DNA of 64,000 nt from Phyllobacterium endophyticum (GTDB lineage: Bacteria; Pseudomonadota; Alphaproteobacteria; Rhizobiales; Rhizobiaceae). Shown one piece after another: positions 51,546-60,582 of this stretch. Each line of letters starts with the position of its first letter. The first letter of the stretch is position 1. Below the pieces are notes generated by a model that made no database searches, had not been told where the DNA came from, and saw only the letters and a list, made by a program, of their open reading frames with translations. The DNA lies in the NCBI RefSeq assembly GCF_003010935.1, contig NZ_PGGN01000007.1:1-64000 (forward strand), in the 5' to 3' direction. Position numbers and translations under genes: made by a program.

Positions 51546-52304
51546 TTATTTCTTTAGCGCTGCGGCGGACTGCAGCCAGTCCTCGAAGCGGATCGAGCCG
51601 AGGCGAGCGCCGTCACCCGGAACCAGTGTCCGGTCATCGATCTCGACCTCGAAATAACGGGCGTGCGGGTCCGCGACGAGGATGCGCCGATCGTTGGTGG
51701 CCTTGAGGTAACGCGCGATGAACTCGTCCATTGGCGCTAGCTCCGGACCGGCGATCTCGATCACGCCGTTCAACGGTTCGGCCAGAGCGGCATCGGCCAT
51801 GGTATCGGCGACATTGTCCGCTGCGACCGGCTGGAATGCGCCTGTGGGCGCGCGAACATTCGTTCCCTCCGTCGCAGACTGGGCGATGGCCCCCACAAAT
51901 TCGAAGAACTGCGTTGCATGGACGATCGTGTAGGGAATTCCGGAATTCCGGATGTGCTCTTCCTGGCGCAGCTTGGCGCGGAAATAACCCATCGCCTGCA
52001 TGCGGTCTGTACCGACGACCGACAGCGCGACGTGATGCCTGACGCCTGCAGTCTTTTCCGCAGCGAAGAGATTACGGCCGGCCGCTTCGAAAAAATCCAT
52101 GGCGGCTTTTTCTTCGAAGGACGGCGAGTTCGCGAGGTCGATAACAACCTGCGCGCCGGCAAGAGCTTCGGCAAGGCCTTCTCCGGTGACGGTGTTCACA
52201 CCTGAGTTCGGAGAGGCAGCCAGCACCTCGTGGCCCTTCTTGCGAAGCCTTTCAACGGTCTTCGAGCCAATGAGGCCCGTGCCTCCGATGACGACGATTT
52301 TCAT
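51546..52304 (-). CDS. NmrA/SDR-a-type NAD(P)-binding protein
   Basis: A 252-residue atypical short-chain dehydrogenase. The Rossmann motif is MKIVVIGGTGLIGSKTVERL. It continues with VIDLANSPSFEEKAAMDFFE and HHVALSVVGTDRMQAMGYFR, where the catalytic Tyr-x3-Lys of classical SDRs is only loosely kept (YFRAK). Relatives act as redox sensors or quinone/ether reductases. AGGAGA lies 6 nt before the ATG at 52304; a TTG two codons earlier is in frame. The cupin gene downstream may be cotranscribed. Confidence 0.85.
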   Translation of the reverse strand: MKIVVIGGTGLIGSKTVERLRKKGHEVLAASPNSGVNTVTGEGLAEALAGAQVVIDLANSPSFEEKAAMDFFEAAGRNLFAAEKTAGVRHHVALSVVGTDRMQAMGYFRAKLRQEEHIRNSGIPYTIVHATQFFEFVGAIAQSATEGTNVRAPTGAFQPVAADNVADTMADAALAEPLNGVIEIAGPELAPMDEFIARYLKATNDRRILVADPHARYFEVEIDDRTLVPGDGARLGSIRFEDWLQSAAALKK

Positions 52305-52639
52305 GTTCAATCTCCTGGTTTCAAGTTTGATGTCGGTATTACGGCATTGCCCGCCGGCGATGCGTCGACGCGGGTGCTTCCTCGATCAGTGAGGCTGCGG
52401 GGATCGCCAGTGTTTTGGAGGTATCGCGCACTCTGTGTCTCCTGTTGGGCCCTTTTCGGCTGGTCAGGAGAATGCGTCACAGCGGGCCGCCCGCCTATCG
52501 AACACAGGCATCGGACAGCTAGTCCCAGAGTACAGGTATGTTAGATCGGGTGATTAGACGCCCTGCTTGAACTCACCGCCTTGCACCCCTTTTACGAGGA
52601 ACGGGTTCTGGCTTCAGCATTCTTCATGTGTCCGCAAGC
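52305..52639. other. 335-bp intergenic region
   Basis: This stretch separates the NmrA-like gene (its promoter side) from the stop of the FixJ-like gene on the same strand. I see no gene, strong hairpin or repeat in it. Confidence 0.5.
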
Positions 52640-53290
52640 TCAGGCTTGCGGCTTCTCGCGCAGGCCGGAAGGCAGGGAATCCCATGCACGAATGAGTTCA
52701 CCGACGGAAATAGTCCGCATCTTGCGCATCACATTGCTGCGGTGGAGTTTTACCGTGATCTCGCTGATCCCGAGTTCGAAGGCGATCTGCTTGTTGAGCC
52801 GCCCGCGTGCGACTTCGCGAAGGACTTGCCGTTCGCGTGGGGTAAGGGTCGCAAATCGGGTGGAATGCTGGTGGATGTTCTTTTCCTGCGCTCTTTTCTC
52901 CACGTCCCACTGGATACCGGCAATCACGGCGTCGAGCAGGGTCTGATCCCGCACGGGCTTCGTCAGGAAATCGACGGCCCCCGCCTTCATGGCTTGCACG
53001 GTCATCGGGATGTCGCCGTATCCCGTAAGGAAGACGATTGGTTTCGTGACCCCGCGCGCCGAGAGCTGGTGCTGCAGGTCGAGGCCGCTCGCGCCCGGCA
53101 TGCGGACGTCCAGCACCAGGCACCCGGGCCGGTCGGGAAGGCCGGCACTCAACAGTTCGCGTGGCGAAGGGAAACATGCAACGTCGAGGCCGACGGATTC
53201 CATGAGTTCCTGAAGGGAGTTGCGAACATCTTCATCATCATCGACAACAACGACCAGCGGATTATCTGCAACAACAGCCGAGCTTGCCAT
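52640..53290 (-). CDS. FixJ-like response regulator with LuxR output
   Basis: A 216-residue two-domain regulator. The receiver has VVVVDDDEDVRNSLQELMES, Asp in CLVLDVRMPGASGLDLQHQL and Lys in AVDFLTKPVRDQ. The LuxR-type helix-turn-helix is LTPRERQVLREVARGRLNKQ followed by FELGISEITVKLHRSN. The layout and the receiver sequence are FixJ/NarL-like. No kinase gene is adjacent; the three-PAS kinase 4 kb away is a candidate partner because such kinases usually pair with FixJ-type regulators. Confidence 0.9.
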   Translation of the reverse strand: MASSAVVADNPLVVVVDDDEDVRNSLQELMESVGLDVACFPSPRELLSAGLPDRPGCLVLDVRMPGASGLDLQHQLSARGVTKPIVFLTGYGDIPMTVQAMKAGAVDFLTKPVRDQTLLDAVIAGIQWDVEKRAQEKNIHQHSTRFATLTPRERQVLREVARGRLNKQIAFELGISEITVKLHRSNVMRKMRTISVGELIRAWDSLPSGLREKPQA

Positions 53291-53511
53291 CTGATCATCT
53301 CCCCATACGGCAGATTGCAGGTGCTACCATGTGCAGAGCACTCGCCTTACCGCGCTGCGACCGAACGCGCACCGACAAGTGAAGTGCGCCATTGCCGGCC
53401 AAGATGTATTCATCCTTCATTGATCCAGATCCCCATCTGCCAGAGCGGCCGCATCTCAGCTCCGCTTGGCTGCAATTCCAGCCGAAATCCATGCCACGCT
53501 TCTCCCGCCCG

Positions 53512-54051
53512 TCAGGACAACGCTCCATCTTCTATTGCGCCGTTGCGGGTCCGGCTCTTTGTCCTGTCCGCAAGCCATTTGCGGACGTCGTCAGAGAATT
53601 CCGGCGGCGCCTTGCGCCCGAAGTCCCCGGCAATATCGACCAGCGTCTGGCTCGCAAGCGAATCCCGCATTGCTTTTTCCGCGCGCAGCATTACTGCGTG
53701 AATTGCGCATACGCCTTTGGTTGCCCATGACGGCGGCCGCTCCCGGAACACGGCGCAGCGGCCGCGGATTTCCTGGCAGTCGAACAAGGGCTTCCTGCCT
53801 TCGATCGCATCAACAACCTCCAGAACCGTGATATCTCCAGGCTGCCTTGCGAGCAGATATCCACCTTTGATGCCCTCGGAGGCGGACACGATCCCCGCCT
53901 TTTCCAGCTTCGGAAATATTTTCGCCAGGAAACTCGGGGAAATTCCCTGAAATTCCGCCAGGTCGCGGCTGCTGAGCGGCGTCCCCGGCGAACTCGCCAA
54001 CCACAGGAGACAATGCAACCCGTATTCCACACCTGCCGTCAAATGTGCCAT
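53512..54051 (-). CDS. Rrf2-family transcriptional repressor
   Basis: A 179-residue regulator. The N-terminus is AHLTAGVEYGLHCLLWLASS followed by SPSFLAKIFPKLEKAGIVSA, the Rrf2 winged helix. Three Cys occur in DCQEIRGRCAVF and GVCAIHAVM, at the region where IscR and NsrR bind an Fe-S cluster, so redox or cluster sensing is plausible. The ATG at 54051 lies inside a 31-bp perfect palindrome, an autoregulatory operator. An upstream in-frame start at 54087 would read through the palindrome and is unlikely. Confidence 0.88.
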   Translation of the reverse strand: MAHLTAGVEYGLHCLLWLASSPGTPLSSRDLAEFQGISPSFLAKIFPKLEKAGIVSASEGIKGGYLLARQPGDITVLEVVDAIEGRKPLFDCQEIRGRCAVFRERPPSWATKGVCAIHAVMLRAEKAMRDSLASQTLVDIAGDFGRKAPPEFSDDVRKWLADRTKSRTRNGAIEDGALS

Positions 54052-54079
54052 AACGCGGACTATATTAGTCCGCGTTATG
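54049..54079. promoter_or_regulatory. 31-bp perfect palindrome over the rrf2 start codon
   Basis: CATAACGCGGACTA (54049-54062) and TAGTCCGCGTTATG (54066-54079) are exact inverted arms around TAT. The left arm contains the start codon of the Rrf2 gene. It can act as operator and, in RNA, would hide the start codon in a stem. A perfect 14-bp arm is unlikely by chance. Confidence 0.8.
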
Positions 54080-54151
54080 GCTGGCAAGCACTAATTTGAA
54101 CCGCCGGGCGAAATACCTCGGCACAGCAAAGCAATGACAGGAACAACCCCG

Positions 54152-55042
54152 TCAGGCTGGCTCCTGGATGCGACGTCGAGCTGCTCGGACATCGCGGGAC
54201 GGCGGGAGGCCGAACATTCGTCCATATTCGCGGGTGAACTGCGGCACGCTTTCATAACCAACCGCATAGGCTGCGTTGCTGATTGTCGCGCCCTCGGCAA
54301 GAAGCATTCGCCTCGCCTCGATCAGGCGCAGCTGCTTTTGAAATTGCAGCGGGGTCAGCGACGTAATCATGCGAAAATGCTCATGAAAAGCGGAAGCGCT
54401 CATTCCCGCCGCCTCGGCAAGCTCCTGCACGCGCAATGTCTTCGCGTAGTCCGAGCGTATCATGGAGACCGCACGCGCGACACGTTGCGCATAACTATTG
54501 GTGACACCGAGCGTCCGGATAGCACCGCCGTGCCGCCCGGACAGCAGCCAGAAGTGGAGTTCGCGGATCAGTTGGTCCTGCAACACCGGCAAGGCGGCGG
54601 GGCGATCAAGCAGGCGCATCAATCGCAGCGCTGCGTCCTTTACCTCTTCCTCCGTCGTATCGACCCGGACTGGCTCACCCGGCGCGAAGGGTACCGAACC
54701 CATCTCGATCACAAGTGCTTCGATCACAGCAGGATCAAGGTCGATCACGAGCGAGAGGTAAGGGCAGCCGGCGCTCGCTTGCGTGATCTGGCTGACAGTT
54801 GGCACGTCCGTGGTGATCAAAAGCGACTGCCCTGCGCCGAAGTCGAACGTGCTGCTCCCAAGCGTCACCCGCTTGCCACCCTGAAGGACGATCGCCACGA
54901 GCGGTTTCGAAATTGCGTATTCCAATGGACTGGGCACCAACTCCCGCAAGACTGTAAGGCCGCGGATAGGCGTGGGCGCTACACCGTCGCGGCAATGCCC
55001 ATCGGCATGGCGACGGGCGGCATCGAGAAGCATGTCGTTCAT
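54152..55042 (-). CDS. AraC-family regulator
   Basis: A 296-residue regulator. The N-terminal effector domain (AraC_N/arabinose-binding-like type: KPLVAIVLQGGKRVTLGSST, GAGQSLLITTDVPTVSQITQ) leads to a C-terminal double helix-turn-helix (LRVQELAEAAGMSASAFHEH, YAVGYESVPQFTREYGRMFG). It is divergent from the SDR gene at 55292, the common arrangement of a regulator controlling a short-chain or aldo/keto reductase. The start is either the ATG at 55042 or at 55033; neither has a strong site. Confidence 0.9.
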   Translation of the reverse strand: MNDMLLDAARRHADGHCRDGVAPTPIRGLTVLRELVPSPLEYAISKPLVAIVLQGGKRVTLGSSTFDFGAGQSLLITTDVPTVSQITQASAGCPYLSLVIDLDPAVIEALVIEMGSVPFAPGEPVRVDTTEEEVKDAALRLMRLLDRPAALPVLQDQLIRELHFWLLSGRHGGAIRTLGVTNSYAQRVARAVSMIRSDYAKTLRVQELAEAAGMSASAFHEHFRMITSLTPLQFQKQLRLIEARRMLLAEGATISNAAYAVGYESVPQFTREYGRMFGLPPSRDVRAARRRIQEPA

Positions 55043-55291
55043 GCCCGGTATTTACGCCACCCCTTGTTCTTTTGCAATCGAGACGCGAGGATTAGGCAAT
55101 AGTCGCGAGCGCAGCATCGCGGAGCTTCGCAGGTAAGAGTCTGCGATTGGTCAACTTTGAGCAGTCGCGAGACAAGGCGGCAGCTTGGTCAATTCGGAGA
55201 AACAGGCAAAAACGAACGAGGATCAGGCAACATGGAACGATAGATCCGGCTCATAAAGGCGTCATCTCGCAACCCATCATGGAGCACTTCG

Positions 55292-56047
55292 ATGACCACA
55301 ATTTCCCTCGTAACCGGCGCGAGCCGCGGCCTTGGCCGCAACACCGCCATCAGCATCGCGCGCCACGGCGGCGACGTGATCCTGACTTACCGAAACGGAG
55401 CCGAAGAGGCGAAGGCCGTTGTCGCCGCAATCGAGGCGCTGGGCCGCAAGGCGGTCGCCATCCAGCTGGACGTCACAAATGTCTCCTCATTCGAACCGTT
55501 CGCGAACAGCATACGCTCGGCACTTCACGACGTATGGGACCGCGATACATTCGACCACCTCGTCAACAATGCCGGCCACGGCGACATGGCGAGCTTCGCT
55601 GAGACGACCGAAGCGCAGTTCGACGCTCTTTTCGACACACATGTGAAAGGCGTGTTCTTTTTGACACAGGCGCTTCTGCCGGCCCTCGCGGATGGCGGCC
55701 GGATCGTGAACTTCTCCTCGGGCCTCACCCGCATCTCCTTTGCAGGCTTCTCGGCCTATTCGGCAGCCAAGGGCGCGGTCGAGGTGTTGAGCGTCTACAT
55801 GGCGAAGGAACTTGGCGCTCGCGGCATCACCGTGAACACCGTCGCGCCCGGCGCCATCGAAACCGACTTTCTGGGTGGAGCCGTGCGCGACATGCCCGAT
55901 CTCAACCGGCAGTTCGCGGACATGACTGCACTTGGCCGCGTCGGCGTGCCGGATGACATCGGCCCCATGATCGCCAGCCTGCTCGGCCCGGACAACCGCT
56001 GGGTCAATGGACAACGCATCGAGGTTTCGGGCGGCCAGACCATCTGA
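55292..56047 (+). CDS. SDR-family oxidoreductase
   Basis: A 251-residue classical short-chain dehydrogenase. It has ISLVTGASRGLGRNTAISIA, LVNNAG, catalytic Ser in RIVNFSSGLTRI, and Tyr and Lys in FSAYSAAKGAVEVLSVYMAK. The absence of an acidic residue after the second beta-strand (TYRNGAEE) suggests NADP(H). GGAG lies 7 nt before the ATG. It is divergent from the AraC gene, which probably controls it. The substrate is unknown. Confidence 0.9.
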   Translation: MTTISLVTGASRGLGRNTAISIARHGGDVILTYRNGAEEAKAVVAAIEALGRKAVAIQLDVTNVSSFEPFANSIRSALHDVWDRDTFDHLVNNAGHGDMASFAETTEAQFDALFDTHVKGVFFLTQALLPALADGGRIVNFSSGLTRISFAGFSAYSAAKGAVEVLSVYMAKELGARGITVNTVAPGAIETDFLGGAVRDMPDLNRQFADMTALGRVGVPDDIGPMIASLLGPDNRWVNGQRIEVSGGQTI

Positions 56048-56083
56048 TGGAGGTACCGTTCATGCTGGAGGCTATCGGCAAAG

Positions 56084-56425
56084 TCATTGTTCTGAAACTC
56101 CGCAGACCTTTGACCGTGTCAGAAATCTCACCTCCCGACCATTGTCGAGCGAAAACATGCCGCCGCGGCCAGGGACGACGTCGATGATGAGTTCAGTGTG
56201 CTTCCACACGTCGTATTGCAAGGCGCTGATATAGACCGGAGCTCCGCCGATCTCGCCGAGCCGAACATCCTGGTCGCCGATGATGAAATCGCCTTTTGGA
56301 TAACACATCGGCGACGAGCCGTCGCAGCACCCGCCAGATTGGTGAAACAAGATCGGCCCGTACTCCGACTGAAGCGTCGCTATCAGTTCAAGTGCAGCAG
56401 GCGTAGCGCTGACCTTATCTTGCAT
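56084..56425 (-). CDS. DUF779 protein linked to aldehyde dehydrogenase
   Basis: A 113-residue protein of the DUF779 family. The hallmark is FHQSGGCCDGSSPMCYPKGD, with three Cys suited to metal or redox chemistry, followed by YISALQYDVWKHTELIIDVV. It is typically encoded next to ExaC/AldA-type aldehyde dehydrogenases; here it is 62 bp downstream of one. GGAGG lies before the ATG at 56425. Its biochemical role is not known. Confidence 0.9.
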   Translation of the reverse strand: MQDKVSATPAALELIATLQSEYGPILFHQSGGCCDGSSPMCYPKGDFIIGDQDVRLGEIGGAPVYISALQYDVWKHTELIIDVVPGRGGMFSLDNGREVRFLTRSKVCGVSEQ

Positions 56426-56487
56426 CGTTCCTCCGCAAAACATTCATCGGTGGCGCAAAGGTGCCACCGATGACTTTAGCTATGATC

Positions 56488-58005
56488 TTAAAAGAAACCG
56501 AGCTTTTTGGGGCTATAGCTGACGAGCATGTTCTTCGTCTGCTGATAGTGATCCAGCATCTTCAGATGGTTTTCACGGCCAATACCAGACTGCTTGTAAC
56601 CACCGAATGCCGCATGCGCCGGATAGGCATGGTAACAATTTGTCCACACGCGCCCTGCTTGAATCGCACGTCCGAAGCGGTAGCAAGTATTTGCATCACG
56701 GCTCCAGATGCCCGCTCCAAGGCCGTAGAGCGTATCGTTGGCGATCGACAGCGCCTCGTCATTATCCTTGAAGGTCGTCACTGAAACAACAGGTCCGAAT
56801 ATCTCCTCCTGGAAGATGCGCATGCGATTATGGCCCTTGAAAACGGTCGGTTGGACATAATATCCACCCGCCAGATCACCGGCCAGCAAATTGCGTCCGC
56901 CGCCGATCAGTACCTCGGCACCCTCCTGTTTGCCGATATCCATGTAGGAGAGAATCTTCTCAAGTTGTTCGCTCGAAGCCTGAGCGCCGATCATGGTCGC
57001 CGGGTCCAACGGATCGCCCTGCACAATCGCTTCCACGCGCTTCAATGCCTTTTCCATGAACCTGTTATAGATGGATTCATGGATGAGAGCGCGGCTCGGA
57101 CATGTGCACACCTCGCCCTGATTGAGGGCGAACATGACGAAACCCTCGATCGCCTTGTCAAAGAAATCATCATCTTCGGCCGTGACGTCCTTGAAGAAAA
57201 TGTTGGGGGACTTGCCGCCCAGTTCCAGTGTCACTGGTATCAGGTTCTGGCTGGCATATTGCATGATCAGCCGTCCGGTCGTCGTCTCGCCGGTAAAAGC
57301 TATCTTGGCAATGCGCGGGCTGGAAGCGAGCGGCTTTCCAGCCTCGAGACCAAAACCGTTGACGATGTTGAGCACGCCAGGCGGCAGGATATCTGCGATC
57401 AACTCGGCGAGGACCAGGATGGATGCAGGGGTCTGTTCAGCGGGCTTCAAAACGACGCAATTGCCCGCTGCCAACGCCGGTGCGAGCTTCCACACTGCCA
57501 TCAGGATCGGGAAGTTCCACGGGATGATCTGACCGACGACACCAAGCGGTTCATGGAAATGATAGGCCACCGTATCGTGGTCGATTTCCGAGATGCCACC
57601 TTCTTGTGCGCGGATTGCACCGGCGAAATAGCGGAAATGATCGATGGCGAGCGGGAGATCAGCCGCCGTGGTTTCACGGATCGGCTTGCCGTTATCCCAG
57701 GTTTCCGCCTGGGCAAGCACAGCGAGGTTGTCTTCCATTACCTGCGCGATTTTGTTGAGCATGACGCTGCGTTCGGCAGCGCTGGTGCGGCCCCAGGCTT
57801 CCTTTGCAGCATGCGCGGCATCGAGCGCCGCATCGACATCGCTGGCGTCGGAGCGGGCAATTTCACAAAGTACCTGGCCGTTCACTGGCGAGGTGTTCTC
57901 GAAATACCGCCCGGCATTGGGTTCAACGAACCTTCCGCCGATGAAATTGCCATAACGTGGTTTGAAGTTGGGCTTGACTGTTCGGTGGAACTCTACCTTG
58001 TTCAT
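56488..58005 (-). CDS. NAD-dependent aldehyde dehydrogenase (ExaC/AcoD type)
   Basis: A 505-residue enzyme. Catalytic Glu is in [14 protein letters not shown] and the nucleophile Cys in [20 protein letters not shown]; the coenzyme region is [20 protein letters not shown]. The N-terminus ([12 protein letters not shown]) and the GEVCTCPSR motif mark the group that oxidises acetaldehyde and short aldehydes from alcohol or acetoin breakdown. AGGGAGG precedes the ATG at 58005. An 18-bp palindrome lies 152 bp upstream, and an AcoR-like regulator gene lies beyond it. The DUF779 gene follows in the same unit. Confidence 0.93.
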   Translation of the reverse strand: MNKVEFHRTVKPNFKPRYGNFIGGRFVEPNAGRYFENTSPVNGQVLCEIARSDASDVDAALDAAHAAKEAWGRTSAAERSVMLNKIAQVMEDNLAVLAQAETWDNGKPIRETTAADLPLAIDHFRYFAGAIRAQEGGISEIDHDTVAYHFHEPLGVVGQIIPWNFPILMAVWKLAPALAAGNCVVLKPAEQTPASILVLAELIADILPPGVLNIVNGFGLEAGKPLASSPRIAKIAFTGETTTGRLIMQYASQNLIPVTLELGGKSPNIFFKDVTAEDDDFFDKAIEGFVMFALNQGEVCTCPSRALIHESIYNRFMEKALKRVEAIVQGDPLDPATMIGAQASSEQLEKILSYMDIGKQEGAEVLIGGGRNLLAGDLAGGYYVQPTVFKGHNRMRIFQEEIFGPVVSVTTFKDNDEALSIANDTLYGLGAGIWSRDANTCYRFGRAIQAGRVWTNCYHAYPAHAAFGGYKQSGIGRENHLKMLDHYQQTKNMLVSYSPKKLGFF

Positions 58006-58156
58006 GGATTTTCCTCCCTGGCGCTGTCTCCCATGGAGCAAAAATGCACCACTGGAAGAACTCTGCGCTGTTACGTGCCGCCTCCTGCGGCATCTCTACA
58101 GGGTCATCCAAGTGGCTGCGCATGTCATCGGGCGGACAACAGTCAGCTGACAGTTC

Positions 58157-58174
58157 TGTCGCAGTTTTGCGACA
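58157..58174. promoter_or_regulatory. Palindromic activator site before the aldehyde dehydrogenase gene
   Basis: TGTCGCAGTTTTGCGACA has 7-bp perfect arms (TGTCGCA/TGCGACA) around GTTT. It lies between the AcoR-like regulator gene and its probable target, 152 bp upstream of the start codon. TGTCGC...GCGACA sites are typical of the AcoR/MimR regulator group. Confidence 0.65.
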
Positions 58175-58196
58175 TATCGGGTCTAAATCGCCAGGA

Positions 58197-59171
58197 TCAG
58201 TTTAGCCCGAGACGCTTCAGCTTTCGATGCAGCGTGGCGCGGCTCATGCCCATCATTGTGGCTGCAACGGAGACATTGCCACCGGCATTCCTCAAGACCC
58301 GCTGGATCACGCTCCGTTCCGCGGCGGCGAAACCCCGCTCCGCATCCGTATCCTGTCCAAGCAGGTTCGCTGCGGGCAGCGGACTGGCCAAACTCTCATC
58401 CGTCAACGCAAACAGGTGGCGAGCCGACCGAGATGCCCCGACAACGAGGTCGTCTTCATCGACAGCAATCAAGGCATTGACCGCCTTTTCATTGATCGCA
58501 TTTTCACGGCCTTGCGCCACGACTATCCTGGCCTTGGGAAAGGCCCGCCGGAAATTCTCCGCCTCCACTCGCCGCGCAGCGTCCACCACTGCGACGGCGA
58601 TCAATTTGACAAAATCCTCGGTAAGGTCCGAGCGGGCGGACGACACGTCGATTGCGGCCATTAGACGACCGCGATGATCGAAGATAGGAGCGACAGTGCA
58701 TGAAAGCGCGGTGTTCTTGCTGCGGAAGTGCTGATCGCGATGAATCGTCAAAGGCCGTTGCTCGGCAAGCGATGTCCCGATGCCATTGGTGCCTTCGCTC
58801 TCTTCGCTCCATACGACGCCTGTCCAAAGACCGATCTTGTAGAAAGTGGTATTGTCGCCCTCATAACCCCGGCGAGCGACCGGAACACCGTCTTTGTCTG
58901 CAAGCAGCACGCAGCAGCCTGCACCCCCGACGGCAGAGTAAAGACGATCCAAAGTTCCTTGCGCAGTTGCGACCAGGGACCCCAAGCGATCCCGGGCTTC
59001 TCTGAGCTCACGGTCCGTCAGCACGTTGGGTGGTGCTTTTTCTTCCGGGTTCAACCCATAGAGGCGCATGGAACGGCCCCAGGATGCCACTAGCGCAGAT
59101 TGTGCTGCGGCATGTCCTGTCAGTGCAGACTGGATATGTTCGGCATGCAAGCCGTCGTGCTGCGTTCCCAT
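58197..59171 (-). CDS. AcoR-like regulator lacking the AAA+ domain
   Basis: A 324-residue protein. It has the AcoR-type N-terminal region (VLTDRELREARDRLGSLVAT), a GAF sensor (EGTNGIGTSLAEQRPLTIHR and APIFDHRGRLMAAIDVSSAR) and a C-terminal Fis helix-turn-helix (RNAGGNVSVAATMMGMSRAT). The central sigma-54-activating ATPase of AcoR, with its GAFTGA loop, is absent, so it cannot drive sigma-54 promoters by the usual mechanism. GGAGG precedes the ATG at 59171. It probably controls the aldehyde dehydrogenase unit through the 58157 palindrome. Confidence 0.85.
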   Translation of the reverse strand: MGTQHDGLHAEHIQSALTGHAAAQSALVASWGRSMRLYGLNPEEKAPPNVLTDRELREARDRLGSLVATAQGTLDRLYSAVGGAGCCVLLADKDGVPVARRGYEGDNTTFYKIGLWTGVVWSEESEGTNGIGTSLAEQRPLTIHRDQHFRSKNTALSCTVAPIFDHRGRLMAAIDVSSARSDLTEDFVKLIAVAVVDAARRVEAENFRRAFPKARIVVAQGRENAINEKAVNALIAVDEDDLVVGASRSARHLFALTDESLASPLPAANLLGQDTDAERGFAAAERSVIQRVLRNAGGNVSVAATMMGMSRATLHRKLKRLGLN

Positions 59172-59337
59172 GGTCTCCTCCCAGAAGTCCACGACGATAC
59201 GCCGATCGTCCATTCGCCAGCGTAAGAAAGTTCAGCGCTACGTCAAGCAGAGAACTCAGGTTCCCGCTAATGGATTAGGCACGACGACTTCATAATATGT
59301 TAAAAGAAGGGCGGCCGAAACAAGGAGAGCAACCACC

Positions 59338-59847
59338 ATGGATGCTGCCGCACTGCGCGCCATTCAGGCGCCGATCAAGGAGCGTTACAAGACCAATCCC
59401 TCGGACGCGTATATTACGTTGACAGCGCGTGGCACGCTCGATGATCGAAATATCGCCTGCAAGGTGGAGACCGGACGCCTTCTCGCCGTTGCGGGCCTGC
59501 ATCCCGCGACAGGGGGAACCGGGCTGGAACTATGCTCCGGTGACATGCTGCTCGAAGCACTCGTTGCCTGCGCGGGCGTGACCATGAAGGCAGTGGCGAC
59601 GGCGCTGGAAATTCCGCTTCAATCCGCAGCAGTCTCGGCAGAAGGTGATCTCGATTTCCGCGGCACCCTCGGCGTTGACAAGGAGACAGCGGTTGGTTTT
59701 TCCCAGATCCGCCTGACCTTCGATGTTGAAACGGACGCACCGCAAGACAGGCTGGACCAACTTCTCAAGCTTACCGAACGCTACTGCGTGGTGTACCAGA
59801 CCATTCGCAGCGGACCGCCCGTAGAGGTAATGCTGCGGCGTTCGTAA
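59338..59847 (+). CDS. OsmC-family peroxide-resistance protein
   Basis: A 169-residue protein of the OsmC/Ohr fold. The reactive Cys lie in GTGLELCSGDMLLEALVACA (two Cys 13 residues apart, slightly offset from classical Ohr). The N-terminal half has the domain-swapped beta sheet. Members reduce organic hydroperoxides with lipoyl or thiol donors. AAGGAG precedes the ATG. It is divergent from the AcoR-like gene. The exact substrate is not readable. Confidence 0.88.
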   Translation: MDAAALRAIQAPIKERYKTNPSDAYITLTARGTLDDRNIACKVETGRLLAVAGLHPATGGTGLELCSGDMLLEALVACAGVTMKAVATALEIPLQSAAVSAEGDLDFRGTLGVDKETAVGFSQIRLTFDVETDAPQDRLDQLLKLTERYCVVYQTIRSGPPVEVMLRRS

Positions 59848-60075
59848 CGCTTTTGTTCGTAGGGGCGGGTCTTGAGCCAGGCAAGACGCTGTCTCGGGTC
59901 CAAGTTGCCTTCGAAGGCGCCGGTTGCGAGTAGCAGTGCTGACAACACTCGGCGGTTGCAGCCGAGAGTGAACCTCGGCCGGATTGTGTGGGAGCAAAAT
60001 GCGTTCCGAGGTTGGCTTGTATTCGATACACTTCCGACGAGAGTGCAGTTTCGCTCCCCGAAGGAGGAGGCGCCC

Positions 60076-60462
60076 ATGTCCCGTCTGAGACTGTTGCAGA
60101 TCGCCCTGGTTGCATTCGGTGTCGTATTCTGTCTGGTCTATCCGCTCGCGATCATCTGGCCGTCCGGTTGGACCTGGCATGATGGCCCTCCCACGGCCTC
60201 GCACTATTTCATAATGATCGTAGGCATATACGCAACGCTTGGGGTATTTCTGATCCGTGCGGCTCCCGACCCTATGGCACATCGGTCGCTAATCGACTTC
60301 ACGATCTGGTCGAGTGTCGTGCATGCGCTGATCATGGCGATCCAGTCTTACAGCGCCGATGCGCATATGGGTCATATGCTGGGTGATGTGCCGGCCTTGC
60401 TACTCGTGGCGGCTGTGCTCGGCGGGTTGACCTATTCCGGCGGCGCAACGAGCGACGGATAA
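60076..60462 (+). CDS. DUF6632-type four-helix membrane protein
   Basis: A 128-residue inner-membrane protein with four hydrophobic segments (about residues 5-25, 45-63, 73-92 and 102-120). WPSGWTWHDGPPTASHYFIM and HALIMAIQSYSADAHMGHML hold several His residues that could bind metal. It resembles the DUF6632 family of unknown function. AAGGAGG lies before the ATG at 60076. The earlier in-frame starts lie in a hairpin-rich leader and are not supported. Confidence 0.75.
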   Translation: MSRLRLLQIALVAFGVVFCLVYPLAIIWPSGWTWHDGPPTASHYFIMIVGIYATLGVFLIRAAPDPMAHRSLIDFTIWSSVVHALIMAIQSYSADAHMGHMLGDVPALLLVAAVLGGLTYSGGATSDG

Positions 60463-60470
60463 CGGTCTGA

Positions 60471-60580
60471 TCCGCTACCCGGTCGGGAAGTAGAAGTGAA
60501 TTCTGCGCGATGCGCACCGCGCCGTAGTTAAGCGCTCGCTGCTAGGTTCTAAAAATTTCCCGATCGGGCTATAGATGCGC
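60471..60580 (+). repeat. Dispersed 110-bp repeat, copy B
   Basis: This is the partner of 13052-13160 (single 1-nt gap; shared blocks GAATTCTGC.CGATGCGC, TTAAGCGCT and TTCTAAAAATTT). Its 3' end is 2 nt before the start codon of the winged-helix/TPR regulator. A TATAGA near 60570-60575 could serve as a -10 element for a leaderless transcript; copy A has no such hexamer. Confidence 0.7.
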
Positions 60581-60582
60581 CC

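Noticed and set aside
54134-55102. 322-codon plus-strand frame over the AraC gene
   Set aside because: It is antisense to a complete AraC-family regulator and has no domain of its own.
58036-58052. Possible sigma-54 -24/-12 promoter before the aldehyde dehydrogenase gene
   Set aside because: On the minus strand the GG and GC elements are one base too close, and the adjacent AcoR-like protein lacks the ATPase needed for sigma-54 activation.
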